The notes under the pieces: generated by a model
What the model was told of the DNA's origin: nothing
Databases searched by the model: none
What the model saw: only the letters and a program-made list of their open reading frames with translations
Part shown: piece after piece, positions 1-4,770 of the stretch
Position numbering within the stretch: position 1 is the stretch's first letter
How the letters are laid out: every line of letters begins with the position of its first letter
Made by a program: the position numbers and the translations under genes
NCBI GenBank assembly: GCA_001782645.1
Contig: MFPH01000001.1
Span: 1 to 10,101, forward strand
Length of the DNA stretch: 10,101 nucleotides
Direction of reading: 5' to 3'
Origin: Candidatus Levybacteria bacterium RIFCSPLOWO2_12_FULL_37_14
GTDB lineage: Bacteria; Patescibacteriota; Microgenomatia; Levybacterales; UBA12049

Positions 1-3
1 CAA

Positions 4-45
4 ACCGTAATCCGAAAACAGAAAACCGAGGACTGATAACTGAAA
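4..45. repeat. Heptanucleotide repeat array downstream of pth
   Basis: Six consecutive degenerate 7-mers can be read on the plus strand: ACCGTAA, TCCGAAA, ACAGAAA, ACCGAGG, ACTGATA, ACTGAAA. The array ends directly against the pth stop codon and probably continues beyond the left edge of the window. It contains no open gene. Its 7-nt period matches the arrays found inside pth, endoQ and fic, although the unit sequence differs. Confidence 0.6.
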
Positions 46-687
46 TTATTTCGTATTAAATCTGTTCATTGCGGCGTCCATTCCATTCTCCAAAGAAGTC
101 TCTACTGCATTGACTCCCCTTTTTACGAGATTTTTCAGCTTGCCTTTTTCTGAACCTGTAAAATCACTTAGTACGAAATCCTCAACATTCCTCAATTTTT
201 GATTTTTGATTTTTGCTTGCCCCTCGGAGCCTTGGCGAAGTGGGGATTTTTGTTCCCCAATCCCCAGTCTGAATCTCCAAAATCTATCGGTTCCCAAATG
301 TTCCATTACGGATTCTACACCATGATGTCCGGCCGAAGCTCCGCCGAACCTTATCTTCATTGAACCCAAAGGAAGATCAATATCGTCATGCAAAATCCAA
401 ACATCGGATGAGTTTATTTTATAAAAATCAGAGATCAAGCGAACAGCCATGCCGGAATTGTTCATGTAGGTTTTAGGCTTAGCTAGAATCACTTTTTCCA
501 AATTTCCGTGCTTAGGCTGCCATTCAATCTGAGAGATTTCGCTTTTAAATTTAACAGAATCCTTCCAAATAGTATTTTTAACCGATTCAAAATCTTTGAG
601 AAATTTTTCAACTATCATAAAGCCTAAATTGTGACGGGTTTTTTCATACTTTTCTCCGGGGTTACCTAATCCCACTATAAGTTTCAT
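46..687 (-). CDS. pth: Peptidyl-tRNA hydrolase (bacterial Pth family)
   Basis: Pth cleaves the ester bond of peptidyl-tRNAs that have dropped off the ribosome, recycling tRNA in the cytoplasm. The 213-residue product opens with the family signature MKLIVGLGNPG, has TRHNLGF with the catalytic His at residue 19, KPKTYMNNSG (70-79, Asn76 matching E. coli Asn68) and HDDIDLPLG (100-108, Asp101 matching Asp93). The usual GHNG motif is GHHG at 120-123, so the position of E. coli Asn114 is His122. It is longer than the roughly 190 residues usual for the family, largely because residues about 147-166 are an in-frame insertion made of a hairpin repeat and a heptamer array. The start is the ATG at 687, which overlaps the TGA of an upstream remnant ORF (684-791). 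No Shine-Dalgarno is visible, so translation may be coupled to that ORF. It is the last minus-strand gene visible at this end. Confidence 0.95.
   Translation of the reverse strand: MKLIVGLGNPGEKYEKTRHNLGFMIVEKFLKDFESVKNTIWKDSVKFKSEISQIEWQPKHGNLEKVILAKPKTYMNNSGMAVRLISDFYKINSSDVWILHDDIDLPLGSMKIRFGGASAGHHGVESVMEHLGTDRFWRFRLGIGEQKSPLRQGSEGQAKIKNQKLRNVEDFVLSDFTGSEKGKLKNLVKRGVNAVETSLENGMDAAMNRFNTK
194..214 (-). repeat. Heptamer array inside pth
   Basis: Three tandem 7-mers (sense strand AAAAATC, AAAAATC, AAAAATT) lie inside the coding region and encode part of the peptide KIKNQKLRN. They abut the hairpin element at 220-245, and together the two form an insertion near the C-terminus of Pth. Confidence 0.6.
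220..245. repeat. Palindromic (REP/RPE-like) element in frame within pth
   Basis: A 26-nt imperfect palindrome runs from CCCC at 220-223 to GGGG at 242-245, with inner GCC/GGC pairing around GGAGCCTTGGCGAAG. It encodes part of SPLRQGSEGQAK, a segment not expected in Pth. The GCCCC, GGAGCC, GGCGAA and GTGGGG blocks appear in the same order as in the larger elements at 697-769 and 3653-3726, which suggests a shortened relative of them. Confidence 0.55.
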
Positions 688-791
688 AAATAGTATGCAG
701 CCCCTCCAAATCCGCTCCGTAAGCCGTGTACGAATAGTACTTGAAGGCGAACGGTAAGGATAGTGGGGCCAAGTCCAACAATTAATTTCAT
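684..791 (-). pseudogene. Truncated second copy of the pth start, fused to a repeat element
   Basis: A 35-codon ORF starts at ATG 789-791. Its first eight codons encode MKLIVGLG, identical to the Pth N-terminus, but the DNA differs at 7 of 24 positions, all synonymous. At the next codon the sequence enters the 73-bp element (697-769), read in frame as a PTILTVRLQVLFVHG-type peptide ending FGGAAYYL. Its TGA (684-686) overlaps the ATG of intact pth (ATGA), an arrangement typical of translational coupling. It can be read as the remnant of an older pth start left after insertion or allele replacement, or as a short translated leader of the pth mRNA. The sequence duplication is clear; the role is inferred. 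Confidence 0.7.
697..769 (-). repeat. 73-bp structured repeat element, copy A
   Basis: This is one of two homologous elements in the window; the other is 3653-3726, roughly three quarters identical with small gaps. On the sense strand it folds into one long interrupted hairpin: GCCCC/GGGGC, ATCC/GGAT, CCG/CGG, GCC/GGC, and apical GTAC/GTAC closing the loop TATTC. Copy B keeps the same fold with changed but still paired bases in the second, third and apical helices. It sits exactly between the truncated and the intact start of pth. No transposase is nearby. It may be a mobile palindromic element, a single-strand-folded recombination site, or an RNA leader structure. Confidence 0.75.
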
Positions 792-798
792 TCTTTTG

Positions 799-807
799 AT
801 TATAGCA
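799..807 (-). promoter_or_regulatory. Extended -10 promoter for the pth leader ORF
   Basis: The sense strand carries TGCTATAAT, a perfect extended -10 (TGn + TATAAT). Only 7 nt separate it from the ATG at 791, so transcription would begin at or within a base or two of that start codon (leaderless mRNA). No good -35 is visible. It lies in the gap between the membrane-protein gene and pth and is the best promoter candidate for pth. Confidence 0.6.
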
Positions 808-818
808 AAATTTTATTC

Positions 819-1451
819 TTAATTCGTGTTCTTTCTCATATATTTTTTATAAAGTCCATATCTTGAGATAAACTCACGGAAAGCAAGAGTTACAGCCATT
901 GAAATAATAATTGCAAGCGTAATATTTATAAACATCAAAAAGTAAAAAGAGCAAGCTCCCCAAAAGCTTGAGGCAACATAATTAGACCCTTTCTGAAGAG
1001 AAAGCGGTACTCCTCCCATAATTGAATCTCGGATTACTCCTCCGCCAACCCCCGTAATCATTCCCAATAAAACAGAGGCCATAAAAGAAGTTAGCGTAGG
1101 TTCCGCATTGTTTTTAAAAAGCATGGAAAAAGAAATCGATATTCCGATAATTACAAAAGCTGCCAAACCCAACGAATCAACAAATCTGAAAAAAGAATAT
1201 GCCTTTTTAAACAGGACAGGAATAGAATAAACAATTATCCCTCCCAGAATTGCAATCAATAAATAATTAGGATCTTTTAAATAAAAAAGGGGCATTCTGC
1301 CAATAATCAAATCCCTAAAGGTTCCGCCGCCAATAGAGGTAATCACCCCCAAAAAGATTACTCCGAAAAGATTAAGATGCGCTCCTTTCGCCTTATATGC
1401 TCCGGTTATGGCAAAAGCCAATGTTCCCAAAAGATCCAAAAAATATAACAT
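819..1451 (-). CDS. TRIC/UPF0126-family membrane protein (YadS/YicG-like)
   Basis: The 210-residue integral membrane protein has two tandem UPF0126 repeats. Each repeat has hydrophobic helices around a glycine-rich signature followed by Arg-Asp: GGGTFRD at 41-47 and GGGVIRD at 136-142. About seven hydrophobic segments are visible and the C-terminus is basic (YKKYMRKN). Prokaryotic members of this family adopt the trimeric intracellular cation (TRIC) channel fold, and some enterobacterial members have been linked to glycine transport, so the substrate here is uncertain. It starts 6 nt after the phosphoribosyltransferase stop and has no clear Shine-Dalgarno, consistent with cotranscription and coupled translation. 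Length is typical for the family. Confidence 0.85.
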   Translation of the reverse strand: MLYFLDLLGTLAFAITGAYKAKGAHLNLFGVIFLGVITSIGGGTFRDLIIGRMPLFYLKDPNYLLIAILGGIIVYSIPVLFKKAYSFFRFVDSLGLAAFVIIGISISFSMLFKNNAEPTLTSFMASVLLGMITGVGGGVIRDSIMGGVPLSLQKGSNYVASSFWGACSFYFLMFINITLAIIISMAVTLAFREFISRYGLYKKYMRKNTN

Positions 1452-1457
1452 ATTTTT

Positions 1458-2084
1458 TTATTTTTGATTTTTACTATTTAATATTCCAAACACATCCTTA
1501 TCCTCTACCTGCGGGAAGTATTTATAAAATTCACCAACAGATGCAAGGTTATTCGCAATTTTTAAAGAAATGACCCTATCAAAATATTTCTTAATATCAT
1601 TAATTCTATCTTTAGATATCACAGGAGTTGCCAAAATTATTTCTTTCGCATTTTGTTTTTGGGCATAAATAGACGCGCAAATTGCCGTTGCTCCCGTGGC
1701 AACACCGTCATCAATAATCATAACCTTTTTGTTTTTCAAAGAAATTTCGCTTTTAAATATTCTCTGTAATGTTTGCGCTTCTTTGACTTTAATTTCCGAC
1801 ATTTCTTTAAGATATTTGTCTTCCGCTCCCAAATTTTCAATGAGATTTCTATCAAGATAAATTGTTCTATCGGCAGTGATTGCGCCGATAGCCAACTCCT
1901 GATTTGAGGGCGCACCAATTTTCTTAACTGCTAAAGGCTTTAATGGAAGATTATAACAATCGGAAATTATCTTCCCCAAAATTATTCCGCCCCTCAGAAG
2001 AGCAACAATTATAGAATCTTTTGTTATTGCTTCTTCAAGTTTTGCTGTTAATAGTCCTCCCGCTTCTTCTCTACTTTCAAACAT
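1458..2084 (-). CDS. Predicted phosphoribosyltransferase (type I PRTase fold, COG1926-like)
   Basis: The 208-residue protein has the type I phosphoribosyltransferase PRPP-binding loop VMIIDDGVATGAT at 121-133. The N-terminal strand-loop IIVALLRGG (25-33) matches the pyrophosphate-binding loop of the fold, and the FYKYFPQVED segment near the C-terminus (186-195) is typical of this stand-alone predicted group. It would use PRPP, but the base or other acceptor cannot be read from the sequence. It has the only strong Shine-Dalgarno in the window (GGAGG, 4 nt before the ATG). It lies upstream of the TRIC-like gene and downstream of endoQ, separated from endoQ by a nested palindrome. The last codons (SKNQK) come from an A-rich AAAAATC-type repeat. 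Confidence 0.85.
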   Translation of the reverse strand: MFESREEAGGLLTAKLEEAITKDSIIVALLRGGIILGKIISDCYNLPLKPLAVKKIGAPSNQELAIGAITADRTIYLDRNLIENLGAEDKYLKEMSEIKVKEAQTLQRIFKSEISLKNKKVMIIDDGVATGATAICASIYAQKQNAKEIILATPVISKDRINDIKKYFDRVISLKIANNLASVGEFYKYFPQVEDKDVFGILNSKNQK

Positions 2085-2088
2085 AAAT

Positions 2089-2093
2089 CCTCC
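2089..2093 (-). promoter_or_regulatory. Shine-Dalgarno for the phosphoribosyltransferase
   Basis: GGAGG lies on the sense strand 4 nt before the ATG at 2084 and fixes that start. It stands out because most other starts here lack a Shine-Dalgarno and have a -10 box close to the start codon instead. Confidence 0.65.
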
Positions 2094-2098
2094 ATCCG

Positions 2099-2186
2099 TG
2101 TCATCCCGAACTCGTTTCGGGATCTCCCCTGGTCACAAACAGACCTGCCTGCTGGCAGGAGATCCTGAAATAAATTCAGGATGACA
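2099..2186. repeat. 88-bp nested palindromic repeat
   Basis: Two 29-nt inverted arms (2099-2127 and 2158-2186) match at 24 of 29 positions, beginning TGTCATCC and ending GGATGACA. Each arm is itself a small palindrome (CCCGAA...TTCGGG on the left, CCTGAA...TTCAGG on the right). The centre holds another hairpin, CCTGCC-TGCT-GGCAGG (2144-2159). The GTCATCC...GAA...TTTC..GGATC arrangement is a repeat type common in many bacterial genomes. It fills most of the endoQ-phosphoribosyltransferase gap and could fold in the transcript as an attenuator or processing site; no poly-U run follows it. Confidence 0.85.
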
Positions 2187-2205
2187 AATGACAATGGTCG
2201 AAAAC

Positions 2206-3627
2206 TCAAAACTTCAATCCCAACTGATTCTCCGTTTCTAATTCTTCTTTTGCAGCGTCGCTTTCTCCATTCCAAATCTTTACTTTCCCATATTCCCCAT
2301 CATAACCCGGTTCGATGACAATATCTCCCCGTCTTACTTTCGCAACTCCCTCTGCGATTTTTCCGCCTGCAAATTTCGACAAATCCTGTATTGGTGTTTT
2401 TAGTAAAATATTAATTTCCGAGTCAAATTCCAAACACATTTCATCAAATTGAATTTTAACCCTCTCGCTTCCCACCGGAGATCCGATACTCTCCGCGATA
2501 ATTTCATTGAGGGGAACCAATTTTACAAATGACGGGTGCACTTTCCTCGGATCATCTATCCATAAAACCCCTTTACTGTCACTATGTGAATTGTAAGGTC
2601 TAAAATCTTTCTCTTGTTTGGTCTGCCCGCCATCGGCTGTCGCCTCGGGCGACTGCAGGCGGACCAATTGCTGAACTCTGTACATTACTCCCTCTGTTAA
2701 ACGTCTATTGCAGACAGAGCAGATGCTTCCATCTTCCTTAATTTGCTGGGGACTTTTAGTCACTTTACAATTCCTATGTCCGGTATAATGATATTTTCCT
2801 TCTTCCGGATAAAACTCAACCGTATAGGCAACACCCGACTCACTTGCCACATTCCGTCCGCTTTTTTTCCTCAAAGGATATGATATGGCTTTGCCAATAT
2901 CCACATATGAAAGACTGTCTAAAGTTTTATTGATTTCGAAAACTGTTAATTCCCTACCCATTTTAGGTAGTGAGTGGGCATCGGAAAAAGATAAAATACT
3001 TCTATTATTAAGTTCTTCGATTTGCCAATTCATCCATGGATCAGATGAGATGCCTGTTTCTATGCCGTAGATATAATTACTTAATTCTTCAAAACTTTCC
3101 TTAATTGAATCAAATCCCGATGCTGATCCGTAAATCCCAAAATGCGGTGTCCAGGCGTGACAGGGAATCAAAATAATTTTTTTATCAATAGCCAAAAGCA
3201 TTTCCAGCAGATTCTTGGACGAAAGTCCGATAATCGGCCTACCGTCCGAGGAAAGATTGCAAGCTCTACTTAGAAGTTCTTGGTTAATTTTCTCAGCTGT
3301 TTCAAGGTTGGGGGCAAAAACTAAATTATGAATTCTCCTCAGTTTTTCCCCCTGCTTGAAAATGCTGGCAATCTCCGTTGTCAAAATAAACCTCACCTCG
3401 TTAATTTTTAATTTTTCATTTTTAATTTTTAATTTATACACTCCTTCTCCCGCCTCTTCCAGCTCCGCTTTTATATTTCTAAACCACAAGGGATGAGTAA
3501 AGTCGCCGGATGTTAATAAATTAATTCCTTTTTTGGCTGCCCACTTCGCCATTTCCGGCAAAACCATTTGCGGTGAAACCGCGCGTGAATACTTACTATG
3601 CAAATGCAGGTCTGTTACAAATTCCAT
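2206..3627 (-). CDS. Endonuclease Q-like PHP-domain DNA repair nuclease
   Basis: The 473-residue protein resembles the EndoQ group (TIGR00375-type), which nicks DNA 5' of deaminated bases such as hypoxanthine and uracil. The N-terminal PHP metal site is visible: DLHLHSKYS (HxH at 8/10), GDFTHP (His45), TTEIASIF (Glu85), PCHAWTP (His157), ETGISSDP (190-197) and SFSDAH (Asp216/His218). A zinc-binding module follows (His284, Cys287, Cys303, Cys306). Residues about 64-78 are a heptamer-repeat insertion and about 320-339 a hairpin-repeat insertion, both in frame. The ATG at 3627 is chosen because the PHP motif begins at once and a TGTTAAAAT extended -10 lies 6 nt upstream. A truncated second copy of its first 16 codons lies just upstream (3637-3771). 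Substrate specificity is inferred from the family. Confidence 0.85.
   Translation of the reverse strand: MEFVTDLHLHSKYSRAVSPQMVLPEMAKWAAKKGINLLTSGDFTHPLWFRNIKAELEEAGEGVYKLKIKNEKLKINEVRFILTTEIASIFKQGEKLRRIHNLVFAPNLETAEKINQELLSRACNLSSDGRPIIGLSSKNLLEMLLAIDKKIILIPCHAWTPHFGIYGSASGFDSIKESFEELSNYIYGIETGISSDPWMNWQIEELNNRSILSFSDAHSLPKMGRELTVFEINKTLDSLSYVDIGKAISYPLRKKSGRNVASESGVAYTVEFYPEEGKYHYTGHRNCKVTKSPQQIKEDGSICSVCNRRLTEGVMYRVQQLVRLQSPEATADGGQTKQEKDFRPYNSHSDSKGVLWIDDPRKVHPSFVKLVPLNEIIAESIGSPVGSERVKIQFDEMCLEFDSEINILLKTPIQDLSKFAGGKIAEGVAKVRRGDIVIEPGYDGEYGKVKIWNGESDAAKEELETENQLGLKF
2620..2665. repeat. Hairpin element in frame within endoQ
   Basis: The outer arms GGTCTGCCCGCC (2620-2631) and GCAGGCGGACC (2655-2665) flank a perfect inner stem GTCGCC-TCG-GGCGAC (2639-2653). 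It is GC-rich compared with the surrounding gene and encodes the low-complexity segment LVRLQSPEATADGGQ. It follows the zinc-binding module, where extra residues may be tolerated. The in-frame insertion recalls the palindromic elements found inside Rickettsia genes. Confidence 0.75.
3401..3435 (-). repeat. Heptamer array inside endoQ
   Basis: Five tandem 7-mers (plus strand TTAATTT, TTAATTT, TTCATTT, TTAATTT, TTAATTT) lie in the coding region and encode LKIKNEKLKIN. The segment falls between the PHP strand ending GEGVYK and the next conserved strand VRFILTTEI, so it extends a loop without breaking the frame. Confidence 0.75.
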
Positions 3628-3633
3628 ACTACT

Positions 3634-3642
3634 ATTTTAACA
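3634..3642 (-). promoter_or_regulatory. Extended -10 promoter for intact endoQ
   Basis: Sense TGTTAAAAT is TGn plus TAAAAT, ending 6 nt before the ATG at 3627. The leader ORF stop codon (TAA, 3637-3639) lies inside this box. No TTGACA-like -35 is visible, because the structured repeat element occupies that region. It would give a leaderless endoQ mRNA independent of the upstream promoter. Confidence 0.5.
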
Positions 3643-3771
3643 TGATATAAAAGCTGCCCCGCCAAAACGCTCCTTGAGCCGTATTCGAATAGAATTGAAA
3701 AGGCGAAAGGTAAGTTTGTGTGGGGCGCGTGAGTATTTACTATGTAAATGCAGATCCGCAACAACCTCCAT
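3637..3771 (-). pseudogene. Truncated second copy of the endoQ start, fused to a repeat element
   Basis: A 44-codon ORF starts at ATG 3769-3771. Its first 16 codons encode MEVVADLHLHSKYSRA against MEFVTDLHLHSKYSRA in intact endoQ, including the HxH metal motif. The DNA matches at 38 of 48 positions; 8 of the 10 differences are synonymous. The sequence then enters the structured element (3653-3726), in the same reading frame as in the pth leader ORF, so the tails resemble each other (P..LT.RL, FGGAA). It stops 9 nt before the endoQ ATG. It looks like a relict 5' end of an endoQ allele; a role as a translated leader is possible but unsupported. Confidence 0.75.
3653..3726 (-). repeat. 74-bp structured repeat element, copy B
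   Basis: This is the homologue of the element at 697-769. The sense strand folds as GCCCC/GGGGC, AAAC/GTTT, CCT/AGG, GCC/GGC and apical ATTC/GAAT around the loop TATTC. Relative to copy A the second helix (ATCC/GGAT), third helix (CCG/CGG) and apical helix (GTAC/GTAC) have changed on both sides, keeping pairing. As in copy A, GCCCC follows immediately on the truncated gene start, and the other end lies close before the intact gene. Confidence 0.75.
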
Positions 3772-3780
3772 GATGAGGTT

Positions 3781-3789
3781 ATTCTAACA
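3781..3789 (-). promoter_or_regulatory. Extended -10 promoter for the endoQ leader ORF
   Basis: Sense TGTTAGAAT (TGn plus TAGAAT) ends 9 nt before the ATG at 3771. Its position relative to the start resembles the box in front of intact endoQ and the one in front of the pth leader ORF. It shares the 70-bp divergent region with the promoter of the plus-strand gene at 3842. Confidence 0.45.
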
Positions 3790-3806
3790 CAAAAGATTAT
3801 TAAGAG

Positions 3807-3834
3807 TTGACAAACAGGAAAATACTTGTAAAAT
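3807..3834 (+). promoter_or_regulatory. Sigma70-type promoter for the plus-strand hypothetical gene
   Basis: A consensus -35 TTGACA (3807-3812) is followed after 16 nt by -10 TAAAAT (3829-3834). The ATG at 3842 is 7 nt downstream of the -10, so the transcript would start at or next to the start codon. This is the most complete promoter in the window. Confidence 0.7.
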
Positions 3835-3841
3835 AAAAGCC

Positions 3842-4486
3842 ATGAATACAGAAGTTCCAAAACCAGCAATTCAAACCCCTTTTCTTATCTCAGAGGTCAA
3901 TAGAATAAAGCAAGAATATGCTGAAAGAAGCAGACGATGGGAGGAGGAACACAGCGAAGTAATTACTTCTATTCCAGGGCTTAGAAAAAGATTGGGAGCT
4001 TTAATCTGCAAACACACACCTTTCCCTGAAAAAATTGAAGAAATTGACGGCAAAAAGGTCATACTCATAAAACCTAACGATACAGCCAATGATACAAAAT
4101 ATGATAAATACGATTTTGTAAAAACATATAGTTCTTTTCTTGCTTTGTATACAGGAGAAAAAAGACTTAGCCCAATAATGCTTCACTGCGAGACAACTTC
4201 AGAGGAGAACTTGGGAGTTTCAATTGAAAGCTCTGCTTATCCTTTTGGGAATTGGCGGAATAAAGGTAAACAGAGAGATGTTACATTTACAGTCGCCATC
4301 TCTGACCTTGACTATTATATTGAATTCACAGAAAAGGGTAATGCTTTTGTCCAGGGAGATAGCGATACAAACGAAAGAGGAAAGATAAACTTAAATCAGG
4401 TGAAAATGTTAAAGGAGGTTCTTATTCTCTTAGAGAATCCCGCTATCACGACCTATGAATCAGAACCCCGTAAATTTCAAAAATAA
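3842..4486 (+). CDS. Protein of unknown function, 214 residues
   Basis: I do not recognise a family. The protein is soluble-looking, without signal peptide or membrane segments. Residues about 18-38 (NRIKQEYAERSRRWEEEHSE) are charged and probably helical. The middle holds short strand-like blocks (KKVILIKP, SPIMLHCET, LGVSIESS, VTFTVAISDLDYYIEFTE) that suggest a beta-rich domain, and the end (NLNQVKMLKEVLILLEN) looks helical. It is the only plus-strand gene with good support, with its own strong promoter and a start placed for leaderless translation. Its 3' end converges on brnA and the ligase-tail remnant. It is divergent from endoQ, but nothing shows a shared function. The ORF reads cleanly with a codon use like its neighbours, so it is probably a real gene. 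Confidence 0.7.
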   Translation: MNTEVPKPAIQTPFLISEVNRIKQEYAERSRRWEEEHSEVITSIPGLRKRLGALICKHTPFPEKIEEIDGKKVILIKPNDTANDTKYDKYDFVKTYSSFLALYTGEKRLSPIMLHCETTSEENLGVSIESSAYPFGNWRNKGKQRDVTFTVAISDLDYYIEFTEKGNAFVQGDSDTNERGKINLNQVKMLKEVLILLENPAITTYESEPRKFQK

Positions 4487-4510
4487 GCGTTAAATTTAAG
4501 CTACTTATTT
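4481..4510. terminator. Possible bidirectional terminator between convergent genes
   Basis: AAATAAG (4481-4487) and CTTATTT (4504-4510) form a 7-bp inverted repeat around an inner perfect palindrome TTAAATTTAA (4490-4499). It overlaps the stop codon of the plus-strand gene and the stop of the ligase-tail remnant. The stem is AT-rich and weak, and no long T run follows, so this is tentative. Confidence 0.3.
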
Positions 4511-4537
4511 CCTCCCTTGCAATTTATACATCTCTTT
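4505..4537 (-). pseudogene. Relict second copy of the ligase gene 3' end
   Basis: The sense strand encodes KEMYKLQGRK followed by TAA, matching the ligase C-terminus IEMYKLQNKK-stop. Over 31 nt (4505-4535 against 5078-5108), 25 positions are identical, 15 of them consecutive (AATTTATACATCTCT on the plus strand), and the stop codons align. It begins within 3 nt of the brnA stop codon, so the brnTA module lies between two diverged copies of the ligase end. Most simply it is a scar of the event that placed brnTA behind the ligase. No integrase or transposase is present. Confidence 0.65.
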
Positions 4538-4539
4538 CC

Positions 4540-4770
4540 CTATGCGTTCTGATTTGCCACGTAATAATCAAGCAGTCTTCGTATCATCGCCTGATAAGAA
4601 GCGCTATGTTTTTTGGCGGCGGTTTTGAAAAAATCCAAGCTTTTCTGAGTAAGCGTCAAGGTTACTCTGGTTTTTTTCTCTTTTAGAATTAGACTTTCAG
4701 GGCTTGGTAAAAAATCGCTGATTACCCGCGCTTCTATTGGTTCATTACTGTATTTTATTATGTTTTTCAT
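4540..4770 (-). CDS. brnA: BrnA-like ribbon-helix-helix antitoxin
   Basis: With the internal ATG at 4770 the product is 76 residues (MKNIIKYSNEPIE...). A C-terminal RVTLTLTQKSLDFFKTAAKKHSASYQAMIRRLLDYYV segment has the strand-helix-helix pattern of BrnA/CopG antitoxins: the VTLTL strand would contact DNA, and the helices dimerise. BrnA neutralises the BrnT ribonuclease toxin and represses its own operon. The gene order toxin then antitoxin and the 26-nt overlap with brnT are typical of brnTA. A further in-frame ATG at 4803 would add 11 residues lying wholly inside brnT. I prefer 4770 because the resulting N-terminus is typical in size and the purine-rich GGAGAAAGGG upstream could serve as ribosome-binding sequence. 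Confidence 0.8.
   Translation of the reverse strand: MKNIIKYSNEPIEARVISDFLPSPESLILKEKKTRVTLTLTQKSLDFFKTAAKKHSASYQAMIRRLLDYYVANQNA

Noticed and set aside
194..245. A frameshift or assembly error in pth causing the odd KSPLRQGSEGQAKIKNQKLRN segment
   Set aside because: The frame is intact and conserved Pth sequence resumes after it. The segment corresponds exactly to a palindrome plus heptamer repeat, so an in-frame insertion is the better reading.
697..769. The structured element as an integron attC site or a CRISPR repeat
   Set aside because: It folds like a single-strand recombination site, but I do not see the attC core motifs (GTTRRRY/RYYYAAC). The two copies are 2.9 kb apart without spacer arrays, so CRISPR is excluded and attC is only an analogy.
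2048..2275. 75-codon minus-strand ORF across the endoQ-phosphoribosyltransferase gap (VILNLFQDLLPAG-type peptide)
   Set aside because: It is the conceptual translation of the nested palindrome at 2099-2186 flanked by other-frame sequence of real genes. Such peptides are a frequent artefact of this repeat type.
3615..3869. 84-codon minus-strand ORF through the endoQ leader and structured element
   Set aside because: It is out of frame with the endoQ stub, composed of element and promoter sequence, and overlaps the start of the plus-strand gene. The in-frame stub at 3637-3771 explains the region better.
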